In this document: in pieces, positions 25,969-36,676 of the stretch
Position numbering within the stretch: the first letter of the stretch is position 1
How the letters are laid out: the number at the start of each line of letters is the position of its first letter
Source of the DNA: Paenibacillus hexagrammi
Lineage (GTDB): Bacteria > Bacillota > Bacilli > Paenibacillales > NBRC-103111
Reading direction: 5' to 3'
Assembly (NCBI RefSeq): GCF_021513275.1
Contig: NZ_CP090978.1
Location: forward strand, 5,685,247-5,749,246
Length of the DNA stretch: 64,000 nucleotides
Position numbers and translations under genes: made by a program
The notes under the pieces: model-generated
What the model was told of the DNA's origin: nothing
What the model saw: the letters and a program-made list of their open reading frames with translations, nothing else
Database searches by the model: none

Positions 25969-27665
25969 TATCGCATGCCCTGATAGAGAGCGTCCAACAG
26001 GTCGCGGTTCAAGGTATCCTGGCTGACTGTCCAAATCATAGCGCCGCCAAGTCCGCTGCTTTTTACATAGCCGGCCTTGAGTCCAATAGACTGCGGGTCA
26101 TCGTAGCTGATGAAGCTTGTTCCATTAAATAAATAAGGCACCTGTGAAGCACTGTTGAAATATCTTGTATAGCCTTGATTCAAATATTTCGATACGATTT
26201 CGGCATAGGTGACCGAAGCCCCTCCCGAAAAGCTCTGGTACAAACCATTGCTTGCGTTCGTCACATTATCATATTTGTAGCCGTAGAACGGAACTCCCAT
26301 CACAAGCTTACCGGCAGGCACACCTGCATTCAGATACAACTGAACGGCATCCTTCACACTCGTCTCATAGGAAGAACCGCTCGCAGGATCTTTGTAAAGC
26401 GGTGCATTAAGACCTGTCTTTGCATCCCATGTGCCATGGAAATCATAGCTCATCAAGTTGATGTAATCCGTGGAAAGCTGCAGCTTGCCGAGTTCAATAT
26501 GATTGACATAGCCCGCATCTGCAGCCCCTGCAAAGGTAAGCAAATACGTTTTCCCAGTCACCAGTTTCTGAGCATCAAGCTTCTCTCTCAGCTTCTGCAT
26601 AAGCAAAGTAAAGTTCGTCTTATCCTCCGCTCGATGAACGTTGCCTTCCTCTCCGCCTTCTACCGGATATTCCCAATCGATATCTACTCCATCGAAACCA
26701 TATTTGGTTATAAATGTGACAACACTATCGGCAAAAACCGTGCGGGAGGCATCTGTAAGAGCGACATCCGAAAATTTGCTGGACCATGACCAGCCTCCTA
26801 CAGATATCAACGTCTTCAGTCCCGGATACTTCTGCTTCAGCTTGAGCAATTGATTAAAGTTGCCAAAGAAAGGCTCCGTTCCGGTATCATCAGGAAACCT
26901 CTGTTCCACATCCGCATAAGGATCACCAAGAGCAATTCTCAAATCCGAACCGATGTTGGCAAACGCATAGTTGATATGCGTCAACTTGCTTCCGTCCAGG
27001 TCGGCAATTTGCTTGCCGCTGTAGGTGGACCAGCTTGAGTAATAACCGATCAAAGCCTTGGCTGTTGAAATCGCAGGAGTCGGACTTGGCGACGGGCTTG
27101 GAGCTGGACTCGCTGTCGGGCTTGGTGTGGGGCTCGGCGACGTGCTTGGTGCTGGACTCGCTGTCGGGCTTGGTGTGGGGCTCGGCGACGTGCTTGGTGC
27201 TGGACTCGCTGTCGGGCTTGGTGTGGGGCTCGGCGACGTGCTTGGTGCTGGACTCGCTGTCGGGCTTGGTGTGGGGCTCGGCGAGGTCGACGCTGCCTTC
27301 AGTGTTGTAGCCGTCACCTGATTACTGGAAGCGGATATATTCCCCGCGCTGTCGACCGCTTTGACATAGAATGTATAAGTGCTTCCGGAAGATAGCCCTG
27401 TTACACCATAGGTGAGCGAGGCTGTTGTCGCCTTAAGACTTGTTCCTTGATATACCCGATAGGATGCCACTTTCACATTATCGGTAGAGGCATTCCAGGC
27501 TAGCGTTACCGATGAATCCGTTACACGAGTCACCTTAAGCCCCGTCGGAGCGGTTGGCGCTTTTTTATCTTTGGCTGCATAAGCAGCCGGAGTGAACAAC
27601 GTGCCAATAAGCACAATAATAGCTGCTATCGAAAAGAAGCGGCGAAATAAAGATTGTAAGCGCAA
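25968..27665 (-). CDS. secreted chitinase, GH18, with FN3 and Pro/Ser linker
   Basis: 565 residues. Signal peptide ([21 protein letters not shown] region), a fibronectin-III module ([20 protein letters not shown]; residues 35-118), a tandem Ser/Pro/Thr linker (residues 125-205), then a GH18 barrel. The active-site signature [10 protein letters not shown] carries the catalytic Glu; [13 protein letters not shown] and the terminal [11 protein letters not shown] are also family landmarks. It hydrolyses chitin or chitooligosaccharides outside the cell. Monocistronic. Confidence 0.96.
   Translation of the reverse strand: MRLQSLFRRFFSIAAIIVLIGTLFTPAAYAAKDKKAPTAPTGLKVTRVTDSSVTLAWNASTDNVKVASYRVYQGTSLKATTASLTYGVTGLSSGSTYTFYVKAVDSAGNISASSNQVTATTLKAASTSPSPTPSPTASPAPSTSPSPTPSPTASPAPSTSPSPTPSPTASPAPSTSPSPTPSPTASPAPSPSPSPTPAISTAKALIGYYSSWSTYSGKQIADLDGSKLTHINYAFANIGSDLRIALGDPYADVEQRFPDDTGTEPFFGNFNQLLKLKQKYPGLKTLISVGGWSWSSKFSDVALTDASRTVFADSVVTFITKYGFDGVDIDWEYPVEGGEEGNVHRAEDKTNFTLLMQKLREKLDAQKLVTGKTYLLTFAGAADAGYVNHIELGKLQLSTDYINLMSYDFHGTWDAKTGLNAPLYKDPASGSSYETSVKDAVQLYLNAGVPAGKLVMGVPFYGYKYDNVTNASNGLYQSFSGGASVTYAEIVSKYLNQGYTRYFNSASQVPYLFNGTSFISYDDPQSIGLKAGYVKSSGLGGAMIWTVSQDTLNRDLLDALYQGMR
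27081..27287 (-). repeat. 48-bp tandem repeat coding the chitinase linker
   Basis: About four nearly identical 48-bp units, each coding [16 protein letters not shown]. The near identity at DNA level shows recent duplication; copy number is likely to vary between strains or to be mis-assembled. Confidence 0.88.
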
Positions 27666-27849
27666 GCTAAACCCTCCTGTCTTGTTGTCGTACTGCTCCC
27701 TGTTGTCTGCTGATCATCCACTGACTAGTTGGATGCTTGTCTAGTAATCGTTCCTGCGCCCCCTCTCTACCCTTTCATATCGGCATAAGAGAACTTCTGT
27801 TCATAGATTCATATGTTGGTAAATTCAAGCAAACCGGAATAAAAAAGAA

Positions 27850-27882
27850 AACAGGCCCTGCCAGTTGGCAGGACCTTTCTGT
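27850..27882 (-). terminator. Rho-independent terminator
   Basis: AACAGAAAGGTCCTGCC pairs with GGCAGGGCCTGTTT on the minus strand and a T-rich stretch follows. Lies downstream of the stalk-domain gene at 27902. Confidence 0.8.
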
Positions 27883-27901
27883 TTCAAGTATTAGATTTAA
27901 G

Positions 27902-28846
27902 TTATTCTTCGTAGATGACAACCGTATCGGACTCATCTTCCCATTTCACAACCGCTTTAAGCGCCTCGCTTACAAAACGAACAGGTACTACCGTGCTTCC
28001 GTCTTCGATAGCGGCAGGAACCTCAAGCGTTACTTCTTCTCCGTTCACCGTAGCGGTTTTACTATCGATGTAGAGCTTCACTGTAACTCCATCACGAGTA
28101 ACCGTAACGGAACGCTCCTCCGCATCCCAGCTCACATCCGCCTTCAGCGCTTCGGAAATCGCACGGAATGGAACTAGAGTATTGCCTTCACGGATGAACG
28201 GCTTTACTTCCATGGATGGCTCTTCGCCATTAACAAACAGCTGAACGCCTGTTTTCCCAAGCTTTTTGTTAAGCTTCCCAAGCTTCTTGTATAGGTCAAG
28301 GTTCTTCACGTTGGCTTGAATCGCTTCCTCTTGCGCATACACTGCTTCCGTCACACTGCCTTGCTGATCCAGCATATCGGCCGCAGCACTAAGGGCTGCA
28401 TCCGCTTCCTGAATCCCTTCTAATTCTGCTTTCATTTCGTCTGTCAGGTGAGTTCCATAGTCTTGAAGCAGGTGATCGGCGATGACCGCTCCCGCCGGTT
28501 TGTCTTTGACGTTCTCAATAGCTTTCAAAAGACCTTTGTAACCGTTTTTGCCATGCTTCTGAGTGGTGTCGGTAGTGTCAGTTGCCTCGGTAGTATCTGC
28601 GGTACCATCAGTGTCTTCGCTATCTACGGTAGCGGCAGTCGTGGAAGTATCGGTAGTTACCGCAGCATCCACTTCTCCGTCCACCTGCACTTGACTAGTG
28701 GTAGTCGAGCTATCCTGCTCCACACTGGATTGATTCTGAGTCGTCTTCCCCGCACCATGCGCATTATCGGACTTCGCGTAAGCAGCCCCCGTCATCAGTG
28801 CAGTAGCGAGCAGGCAGGATGTTGTAGCCAACAATATTTTTTTCAT
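27902..28846 (-). CDS. secreted protein with C-terminal stalk domain
   Basis: 314 residues. Signal peptide MKKILLATTSCLLATALMTG ending AYA-KSD. A low-complexity Thr/Asp/Ser region (residues 40-100), a helical middle (AELEGIQEADAALSAAADML), then a copper-amine-oxidase N-like stalk domain: LFVNGEEPSMEVKPFIREG, LVPFRAISEALKADVSWDAE, TVVPVRFVSEALKAVVKWED. Such domains are thought to serve as extracellular spacers or binding modules. No catalytic motif. Confidence 0.88.
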   Translation of the reverse strand: MKKILLATTSCLLATALMTGAAYAKSDNAHGAGKTTQNQSSVEQDSSTTTSQVQVDGEVDAAVTTDTSTTAATVDSEDTDGTADTTEATDTTDTTQKHGKNGYKGLLKAIENVKDKPAGAVIADHLLQDYGTHLTDEMKAELEGIQEADAALSAAADMLDQQGSVTEAVYAQEEAIQANVKNLDLYKKLGKLNKKLGKTGVQLFVNGEEPSMEVKPFIREGNTLVPFRAISEALKADVSWDAEERSVTVTRDGVTVKLYIDSKTATVNGEEVTLEVPAAIEDGSTVVPVRFVSEALKAVVKWEDESDTVVIYEE

Positions 28847-28967
28847 TGAATTCGTCCTCTTCTTGGATGTAATGGAATGTACAAGCTTTGAAACAGAGAT
28901 TCGAATGTGGGGGCTTATTTAGGTGGGTACCTTCTACTTAAATTATCCCGGCACGTTGTCGGTACGA

Positions 28968-29339
28968 TTATGCATGTATAGCTGTAAGGGCAAAACATAC
29001 GGCCGTAATGAAAGATAAAGGCGTCATTACCCATCTTTCCTTCGGACTTTTGGAGAAGGCATTCATCAAAGTATTGAGCAGTAGATAGGCGGCAAACAAA
29101 TAGCAAATTAACTTATCATAAGGCAAACCGATCTGCAAGACCCGCCCCGCTTGCCATACATACAAAATAGCAATGACTTGAATGATAACGGAAACGCCGC
29201 AGGCAATCCTCATCTGTCTGGGCAATACGAGATATTTCCCGCCCATCGCGAATTCCCCATACGGCAAACCCAGGACTAAAAGCACATACAAGACAGCTAT
29301 CAGCATAAACGCAATACTTCCGATCCAGGCAGTTATCAT
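28968..29339 (-). CDS. small integral membrane protein
   Basis: 123 residues from the ATG at 29339, which has GGGGGGAAG just upstream. Four membrane helices: MITAWIGSIAFMLIAVLYVL, ACGVSVIIQVIAILYVW, LICYLFAAYLLLNTLM, and a last one near the C terminus (LSFITAVCFALTAIHA). A short KSPKERWVMTP loop is conserved-looking. No family recognised beyond a resemblance to small four-helix membrane proteins of Bacilli. Confidence 0.75.
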   Translation of the reverse strand: MITAWIGSIAFMLIAVLYVLLVLGLPYGEFAMGGKYLVLPRQMRIACGVSVIIQVIAILYVWQAGRVLQIGLPYDKLICYLFAAYLLLNTLMNAFSKSPKERWVMTPLSFITAVCFALTAIHA

Positions 29340-29445
29340 ACTTCCCCCCCTTTTTCCTCTCGTATATGGCAAGATTTAAGCCCTACATCTCCTCTCATCA
29401 TGATAGAATAAAAGCAAAACTATCACAATGCGAGGAATGTGACAA

Positions 29446-30216
29446 TTGCATACTATAGATGAATTAATTGCCATTCGGGTGGAGGAGCTGGAGCTCACCT
29501 TGAAGCAGCTGCTTCAGCGGAACAAGCTGGGGACACTCGCGGAGATGATCGACCGTACGAGGAACGCTCTCGTGATTGAGCGCTGGGCGAAGGAGCAAGG
29601 TATTGAAGCTGAAGCGGCCGCTCTGCAACAGCTCATTACTCAGTTCCGGAAGGCTCATGGACTCTTTACGGCTGCGCAGGCCAAGGAATGGCTCGAGCAC
29701 AGGAATATGCAGCTGGAGGATCTGGCAGCCTGTCTTCACCCTCAAGTGCTTCGGCAAGCCTTGACCGATTCCGTTGTTTCGGAGGGGGAGGTCCGGCATT
29801 ATTTTCAAGAGCATATGCTAGATTTTGAAAGAGCGGAGATCTCCAGGATTGTCACGGGTGACTACGGTCAATGTCAGGAGCTCCTGTTCCGCGTCGAGGA
29901 GGGAGCCGACTTTCATGCGATGGCGCGTCAGTATTCGCTGGATACGGCCACAGCCAAATCAGGTGGTTACGCAGGCATCGTTACACGGGACATGCTGGAG
30001 CCCGAGGAAGCAGCCGCTCTGTTCGCTGCAGACAGCGGCACTGTCCTCGGTCCTTTCGAGCGGAGGCGGGAATTCATCCTATTGCTCGTAGAGAAGCTTT
30101 ATCCTGCCGAGCTTGACGAAGAGACAGCAGAGCACATCCGCCAGATACTGTTTCAGCACAAGCTGGAAGCCTACCAAAGCACACTCACCATTAGCGAGGA
30201 TATATGGAATCTATGA
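29446..30216 (+). CDS. parvulin-like peptidyl-prolyl isomerase, cytosolic type
   Basis: 256 residues from a TTG at 29446 with CGAGGA nine bases upstream. An N-terminal helical SurA-like chaperone region (residues 1-115) and a rotamase-like part: VSEGEVRHYFQEHMLDFERA, LLFRVEEGADFHAMARQYSL, AKSGGYAGIVTRDMLEPEEA, GPFERRREFILLLVEKLYP. It lacks a signal peptide or lipobox, unlike PrsA, so it acts inside the cell. The stop overlaps the start of the C39-ABC exporter, so it probably keeps the exporter's peptide substrate in a usable form; this is an inference from context. Confidence 0.85.
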   Translation: MHTIDELIAIRVEELELTLKQLLQRNKLGTLAEMIDRTRNALVIERWAKEQGIEAEAAALQQLITQFRKAHGLFTAAQAKEWLEHRNMQLEDLAACLHPQVLRQALTDSVVSEGEVRHYFQEHMLDFERAEISRIVTGDYGQCQELLFRVEEGADFHAMARQYSLDTATAKSGGYAGIVTRDMLEPEEAAALFAADSGTVLGPFERRREFILLLVEKLYPAELDEETAEHIRQILFQHKLEAYQSTLTISEDIWNL

Positions 30217-33200
30217 GAGGAATGGAACGTGTGAACGAAAACAGCATCGACTATTTACATAACATTGCGCTGTTTGATGTGTTTAGTGTCGAAGAGAAAC
30301 TTCTCTTGGCCCACCATATGCAGCGGGAAAGCTACAAGATGGGCCAAACGATCGTGGATAAAGACGGCTCCTCGGACTCGTTCTATATTATCGTATCGGG
30401 CAAGGCCCGTAAGATCGGTCATAACGCGATCGGCAAAGAGACGAATCTGGGACTCATGCAGCCCGGCGAGCACTTCGGTGAGCATATTCTGCTCCAGGAG
30501 GGGACAGCCCCGCCTTTCCTTATTCGCGCCTCCACCGACCTGGATGTACTGCGGATCAGCCGCGTTCAGTTTCAACAGATGATTACCGAGCATCCGACGC
30601 TGGACAACTATTTTCGCGAGTTTATTTCTTCGGACATATTGCGGTCGTTCCTGAAAAACAATACGGTGCTGACCCATGTCGACCACGCTGCGATTCGCTC
30701 ACTGCTGGATAATCTGGAGGTCCGCACCTATGAAGGGTCCGAGTATCTGGTACGCGAGGGCGATGACGGTGATGCCTTCTACATTCTCAAGTCGGGAACG
30801 GCATGGGTAGAAAAGGGCAGCGAAGGCACCGTTGTGAATCGTCTGTATCCCGGCGATTTCTTTGGAGAGCTGGCGCTGCTTACCGGCGAACCGCGCAAAG
30901 CAAGTATACGGGCGGCGGAGCCTGTAACGGTGTTCCGGTTAGCCAAATCGGACTTTGATGAGCTGATCCGCCGATATCCGGTCATCTTGGAATCCATACG
31001 CCGAATCTCGGCGCATTATACGGCCAATGCCATGCTGATGGTGGATGCCCCGGACGAGCCGGAGTCGGCTGCGGCTTCCGACTATGTCCACATCCCGGAC
31101 GATGACAAGCTCCCATCTCCCTTCCGCATGCCTTCATTTAAGCTTTGGCGCAGGCGGTATCCCGCACTCATGCAGCAAAACGAGATGGACTGCGGGCCGA
31201 CCTGTCTAACCATGATCTCTCGTTATCATGGCATGAAAGCCAGCGTCAACCGGATGCGCGAGAGATGCAACGTAGGAGTCGAGGGGACCTCGATGCTGGG
31301 ACTTATCGAAAGTGCCGACGCGCTGGGCTTCGAGACGAAGGGGATCAAAGCGACAACAAACCTCTTGTCCGAGCTGCCGACCCCCTTCATCGCACATTGG
31401 AACGGCAACCATTATATTGTCGTTTACGAAGTCAGGGGAAATTCTGTAACCATCGCCGACCCTGGAGTGGGCTATCTCGATACGGTGACGATCGAGTCCT
31501 TCGGAAAGCATTGGACCGGTTATGTCATTACACTAGAGCCTACCTCCCGATTTACGAAAATGGATGAGCAGGAATCGCTATGGGGACGTTACATGGCCTA
31601 CTTCAAGCCTTTCAAAAAGCTGATGCTGTCGACTTTGGCCCTATCCGTCATGATTGAGCTGATCTTCTTGATTTTCCCGATTATGACTCAGCAAATTTTC
31701 GACCGGGTCTTGAACGATGTCAACTTGTCGCTGCTGCATGTTTTGTTAATCGCCATGCTTACACTCACTTGTGTGAATACAGCAGGGATGACGCTGCGCC
31801 AGCTGCTGCTCGGGCGTCTCGCTTATGTCATTGATCAATCCATGCTCGAGAACTTTTATCGTCAGTTGTTCCGGCTGCCCTATACGTATTTTACAAAAAG
31901 GACCTCCGGCGATATCCTGACCCGTGTCTATGAGAACGAACGGATCCGCAGTCTCATCACTGACCATGCGATTGAACTGCTGCTTGACGTGTTAACGCTC
32001 TTTGTCTACGGCGGCCTGATGATCTACTACCATTTCGGCCTGGCTTTGATCTCGCTGACGCTCATGCCAATCTACATCGGCTTATATATGTACATGCTGC
32101 CGAAGATGCGCATCAACTTCCGCAAGCAGATGGGTGCGGAGGGCGAGTCGCAGACCCATGTGGTGGAGTCGATCAATGCGATCGCTACGGTCAAAGGGCT
32201 TTCGATGGAAAAAGCCGTTCGCAGCAAGCTGATGAGCAAGCTGCAAGAGCAGTTGAAGCTGCGTCTGCAAGGAAATCGGCTCGAAGCCTACACGAAGACG
32301 GCAGCCACTACGCTGCGCTCGATCAGCAATCTGATTCTGCTCTACTTTGGCTCCAAGCTTGTGATGGAGGGACAGCTTAGTGTCGGTGAGCTTGTTGCCT
32401 ATACCGTCCTGTTCACTTCCTTTATGTTCGCCCTGGAATCCATCTCCCAGCGCAGCGGTGAGCTTTCGGGAGGGCGGATTTCGATGGAGCGGTTAAATGA
32501 TGTGTTCGAGTCCACTCCCGAGCACCCCGAGCCGGAAAAAATGCGCCTGCTGCCTACGATCCAAGGCCATATTCGATTCGAGAATGTCTCTTACCAATAT
32601 TACCGCGGCGGGAAAATGATTCTGCAGAATCTCGACCTCGAGATTCAACCCGGCCAATCCATCGCGCTTGTCGGGCGAAGCGGCTCCGGCAAATCGACCA
32701 TCGCCAACCTGCTGCTCAAGCTGCTCGAGCCCTCAAGCGGGGCCATCTATATCGACGGCTATCCGCTTCGGGAGGTGCACGCCGCATCCATACGCCGACA
32801 GGTTGGTGTCGTGCAGCAGGAGACCGTGATCTTCCGAGGCACGGTCAGGGACAACATCGCGCTGAACAACGAGAACGTCTCGTTCGACGAAGTGGAGCGC
32901 GCCGCCCGCCTAGCCGGAGCACACGAATTCATCGAAGCGATGCCGCTCAGCTACGACACGATGATCGGCGAAGGCGGTATCCGTCTATCAGGGGGCAGCG
33001 GCAGCGGATTGTCATAGCGCGCGCGCTCATGAACGACCCGCGCATCCTCATCTTCGATGAAGCCACGAGCGCCTTGGATACGGAGTCAGAGCGCATCATC
33101 CAGCAGAACATGGATGAGATGCTGCGGAACCGCACCACGCTGATTATAGCTCACAGACTCAGCACAATACGGAACGCCGATTTGATTGTCGTGCTGGATC

Positions 33201-33289
33201 AAGGTACCATCGCAGAGATGGGCACGCACGAACAACTGCTGCTAGAGAAAGGCATCTACCATCACTTGGTGCATCAGCAATCCGTGTAA
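30204..33289 (+). CDS. HetC-like exporter: two cNMP-binding domains, C39 peptidase, ABC transporter (frame broken)
   Basis: About 1,020 residues when joined. Two cyclic-nucleotide-type domains (residues 10-270); the second keeps the phosphate cassette [18 protein letters not shown], the first is degenerate. Then a C39 peptidase (catalytic Cys in [10 protein letters not shown], His in GNHYIVVYE, Asp in IADPGVGY), a six-helix exporter domain, and an ABC ATPase: Walker [12 protein letters not shown], Walker [21 protein letters not shown]. The frame breaks in the signature at a G5 run (32991-32995); with six G it reads [15 protein letters not shown]. It should cleave a leader and export a peptide. 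Starts are uncertain: ATG 30204, ATG 30213, or GTG 30231, the last with the best RBS distance. Confidence 0.93.
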
Positions 33290-33333
33290 AGTCATAGAAA
33301 CTGTAAAAAGAGGGTGACCCAACAGGCACGAGC

Positions 33334-33779
33334 ATGGCTGCCGTACTCCCTTACGGTAGACGAGATGGAATCGTTTATTTTGGGAAGCGCTGACTTCCAG
33401 CCAATACACGGAACAATATTTTTTCGGAAGCCGGATCGAGTCCGATTGGCGGGAAGGCTCTAGCGTAACATACTCGCGAAATGGGGAAGTCACGGACCAC
33501 GGGCACATCATCGAGTGCGAGCCTCACCGCCTCCTGTCCTTCACATGGCAGTACGTAGGGGACAAAACCGAGCGTGAGCGGCCGACGCGGGTGAATTTCC
33601 AGCTAACTCCGATGGGCCAGACGGTCAAATTATCTCTGAAGCATGAGGATTTGCTGCCATCGGATTGGGATGAACGGGATGATACGTTTGAAGGATTCAA
33701 TAATGGCTGGCCAGCTGTGCTTAGTAATTTGAAAACATTGCTAGAGACAGGTAACACACTGCCGCCCATTTCCATTTAG
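33334..33779 (+). CDS. AHSA1/SRPBCC-family protein (N terminus frame-broken)
   Basis: The main frame is open from 33360 and reads ALTSSQYTEQYFFGSRIESD, SVTYSRNGEVTDHGHIIECE, then FTWQYVGDKTERERPTRVNF to a stop at 33777-33779: the usual Aha1-C-terminal-like fold with its W-E-A-L-T and G-x-W-x-E-G type blocks. No ATG, GTG or TTG opens this frame before residue 75; a short stretch from the ATG at 33334 lies in another frame. One or two base changes between 33334 and 33385 are likely. Function unknown ligand binding. It follows the exporter gene closely but no link is evident. Confidence 0.7.
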
Positions 33780-33858
33780 TCGAACAGATTCGTGCTTGGC
33801 GGTGAATTGGAGAAAATCTACGGAAGTTCGCAGTGGACCCTACTTGATCGACAAGCTA

Positions 33859-33893
33859 AAGGCACTGCCCCGAGGGGGACAGTGCCTTTTTAT
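33859..33893. terminator. bidirectional Rho-independent terminator
   Basis: AAGGCACTGCCCC and GGGACAGTGCCTT with TTT following; sits between the convergent SRPBCC and MATE genes. Confidence 0.85.
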
Positions 33894-33905
33894 ACGATCG
33901 CAGGA

Positions 33906-35338
33906 TTATATTTCCTCCGACTCTGATTCAATTAATCGATGCTTATACCATTTCTCTCCACGAAACCTCATGAGGAAAATAGCGCCCCTGACGCCCCACT
34001 CGATATTCATCGCCAGCCATACGCCGACAATGCCGAAATGCAGCACGATACCGAGGATATACCCCAGCACAACCCGGAAGAGCCACATGGAGAGCATGGA
34101 TGTGACGGACGTATACTTAGAGTCGCCTGCGGCCCGAAGCGCTGATGGCAGCAAGAAGCTGATTGGCCATAGCGGGATCTGGGCAATGGCAGTGATCAGC
34201 AGTACCAGGAAAATATCATCTATAATATCCGCAGGAGGATGAAACAAGCCTACTAACGGATGGAACAGCGGAAGCACGATCAGCGACATGATAAGAAAAG
34301 ATAACGACGATAAGCCAAGGAACGATTTTGTCAGCTTTTTGGCGTCACGGATGTTCCTGCGGCCGATACATTGGCCCACTACCGTAATCGCGGTCAAAGA
34401 CAGCGCATTAGAAGGAATCTGCAGTGCGCCTGCCAACGAGGAAGCAATCGCATTGGTCGCCATGGCGTAAGTCCCCAGGCCAACAATAAAGATTTGGGTC
34501 AATATTTTGCCCCCGTTAAAAAACATCTGCTCTGACGCGAACGGAAGACCGATATATAAGATCTTTTTCAGCATCGCGCCTTGGACTCGAATCATATCAC
34601 GCAAGCGGATGTGCAGATTTACATCCATTCGAACCAAGAAGTAAATGGCAAATACAGCTGCAGCGTATCGGGATATGTTAACAGAAATCGTTAATCCGAG
34701 TACCCCCATATGCAGCAAGTGGATGCATACCAGATTGAGCAGTACATAAGAAAGATTCATGATCAGTGAGAGGACCAGAGATGCCCTGGACCTCCCAATT
34801 CCGCGAAGTGCTCCGCAAACCGCCTCAACCACCGCGATCCCTACGAATGACACACTGCTGCCGATTACATAGGTTTTCGCATTTGCGAACACATCCGGCG
34901 AGGCCGACCCGAACAAAATTTGAAGCAGTGGGTGATGCAGGACGAGAACCGCTACGCTGATGCACAGCGCCAGCAAAGATACGGAAGACACGGAACTGGC
35001 AGCCGCTGTGGAAACCATCTGTTCATTGCCGCTGCCTTTGTACTGCGCTACGACTACGGTCCCCCCGTCGATACGGCTACAAATACACTGATTAGAAAAA
35101 TGTTTAGAGAATCGACCATATTGACCGCACTGACGGCCGCAACACCCGACGAGCTAATCATCGCGGTATTCACCAGGTTCAAACAAGCAATAAAGGCCTG
35201 ATCAACCAGAATCGGCAAAAACAAGGCGAAAATCTGACGATAATCGATGGACTCCCCTGACAGATACTTTTCTAGAAAGACTCGCAGCTTCAACACAGTA
35301 TCACATTCTTTTTGTCGTAGTTGTGGAAACCCCTTCAT
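33906..35338 (-). CDS. MATE-family multidrug/cation efflux transporter (frame broken)
   Basis: About 477 residues joined, twelve membrane helices. The N-terminal part (FLEKYLSGESIDYRQIFALF, LPILVDQAFIACLNLVNTAM, SAVNMVDSLNIFLISVF) and the rest (MVSTAAASSVSSVSLLALCI onward) lie in two frames that meet at a G6 run (C at 35061-35066). With seven G the junction reads STGGTVVVAQYKGSGNEQMV, a typical MATE core. Exports drugs or cations against Na+ or H+. The start is uncertain: ATG 35338 overlaps a TATAAT, so GTG 35296 or TTG 35293 may be used. Confidence 0.93.
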
Positions 35339-35376
35339 TATACTACTAAACGAAAGCAAGTACAGGAATCTACACG

Positions 35377-35428
35377 AAAAAAAACAAGAGCGCCTCCCTC
35401 CATCTGCAGACGGATGCGCGCTCCTGAT
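35377..35428 (-). terminator. Rho-independent terminator of the aldo-keto reductase gene
   Basis: GAGCGCGCATCCGTCTGCAG pairs in part with the ATGGAGGGAGGCGCTC arm on the minus strand and is followed by TTGTTTTTTTT. Confidence 0.75.
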
Positions 35429-35432
35429 AGGG

Positions 35433-36296
35433 CTAGAGCCTCTCGGCCCATTCTTCCTGATTGCTCCAATCTTTCGCCTTCCAGCGTAGGACGTCGGGGT
35501 TCGCCATATGGATGATTTCTTTGAAAAACTCAAGCTTCTCCAGATCCGTCATCGGCTTAAAATCCTTGGCGACCCGCAGATTATTCTCCAGCTGCTCCAT
35601 CGATTCCATCCCGATAATCGCTGTGGAGATGGGCAGCGACCACGTGTAGCGCAGCGCTTTTTCATACCACTGAGCCAATCTGCCGAGTCCGATCACCTTC
35701 ATACCAATGACCGCCACACCCTTCTCGTTAGCTTTGGGCAGAAATTCATGAGCGAAGCTGTAAATAAAGTGATCCGCTGCGGATAAAGCGACTAAAGCGC
35801 TGTCGAATGGAAACCGTTCGATCGCTTCCAGCTGTACGTTCGGATTCGTATGGCCGCTTAAGCTGATATGCTTGATGATCCCCTGCTCCTTAGCTTCGAT
35901 CAATGCTTGCAGCGCGCCATCCTTGGCAAAACAGGCATCGAGCTGCTCCATCGTCCGCACATCATGCAGACGCCACTCCTCGACGTGATCGGTTTGAAGT
36001 CGCTTCAAGCTCGCTTCCAGCGAACGCCATGAGCCGTCTCTAGTCCGGTCTATCGTCTTGGTCACAATCCACACCTTCGACCTGCGGCTTCCAAAGGCTT
36101 TACCGAGCCGTTCTTCGGATTGCCCGTTTGAATATATCGGGGCTGTGTCAAAGTATGTAATCCCTTCATCGATAGCACGATTCACAATTTGAATCGCTTC
36201 TTCTTCTGTACAGTTATGCTCGTCAACAATACGCTGGGCACCGAAACTAAGAATCGGGAATTCTTGCCCCGTCCGTCCAAATTTACGTGTTTCCAA
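35433..36296 (-). CDS. aldo/keto reductase
   Basis: 287 residues. NADPH-dependent carbonyl reductase fold: METRKFGRTGQEFPILSFGA, the catalytic Asp/Tyr area GITYFDTAPIYSNGQSEERL, and VWIVTKTIDRTRDGSWR with its lysine. ALVALSAADHFIYSFAHEFL and GVAVIGMKVIGLGRLAQWY follow. The catalytic His of the classical tetrad is not obvious (EEWRLHDVRTMEQLD contains one). It belongs to the group of oxidoreductases near YdhF/YqkF. Substrate unknown. Confidence 0.94.
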   Translation of the reverse strand: METRKFGRTGQEFPILSFGAQRIVDEHNCTEEEAIQIVNRAIDEGITYFDTAPIYSNGQSEERLGKAFGSRRSKVWIVTKTIDRTRDGSWRSLEASLKRLQTDHVEEWRLHDVRTMEQLDACFAKDGALQALIEAKEQGIIKHISLSGHTNPNVQLEAIERFPFDSALVALSAADHFIYSFAHEFLPKANEKGVAVIGMKVIGLGRLAQWYEKALRYTWSLPISTAIIGMESMEQLENNLRVAKDFKPMTDLEKLEFFKEIIHMANPDVLRWKAKDWSNQEEWAERL

Positions 36297-36546
36297 CCTG
36301 TTTCCTCCTTGGGCAGTCTTACCATCATTTTCACCAGTTCGCGATGAATGAGGCTGACGTTGCTGTTTGACTGCATTCTTATCAGAAGCTTGTCACTTTC
36401 ATTGTACGCCATGCAAGCCGGATTTACACGTCAGCAGGATCTGAAAGCATTCACAGTTTTTTCGCAAACTGATACAGTTTGTTGGACATTAGTCGAATCT
36501 CTTTTCTTCCTTGGACATTGTCCCCTGTGATCTGCATGGTTATGTA
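36297..36546. other. non-coding stretch upstream of the AKR and AEC genes
   Basis: No gene or clear motif is seen apart from the leader of the divergent aldo-keto reductase gene. The AEC promoter follows at 36547. Confidence 0.4.
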
Positions 36547-36575
36547 TTGACATCACACCGTTATGCGTATAACAT
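36547..36575 (+). promoter_or_regulatory. sigma-A promoter of the AEC transporter gene
   Basis: TTGACA (36547-36552), a 17-bp spacer and TAACAT (36570-36575): a near-consensus housekeeping promoter about 100 bp before the AEC start. Confidence 0.75.
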
Positions 36576-36676
36576 AACATAAAACAACACGAACGATACT
36601 ATATTTGTTATATTTGCATAGAGTGAGGACGAAACCGTTCCTTTTTATACAAAATCCCCGAAAGGAGTGGGTAACG

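Noticed and set aside
27081-27287. CRISPR-like array
   Set aside because: The 48-bp units are contiguous without spacers and encode the Ser/Pro linker in frame.
27035-27321. Repetitive plus-strand frames ([16 protein letters not shown] and [13 protein letters not shown] types)
   Set aside because: They are antisense readings of the 48-bp linker repeat in the chitinase gene.
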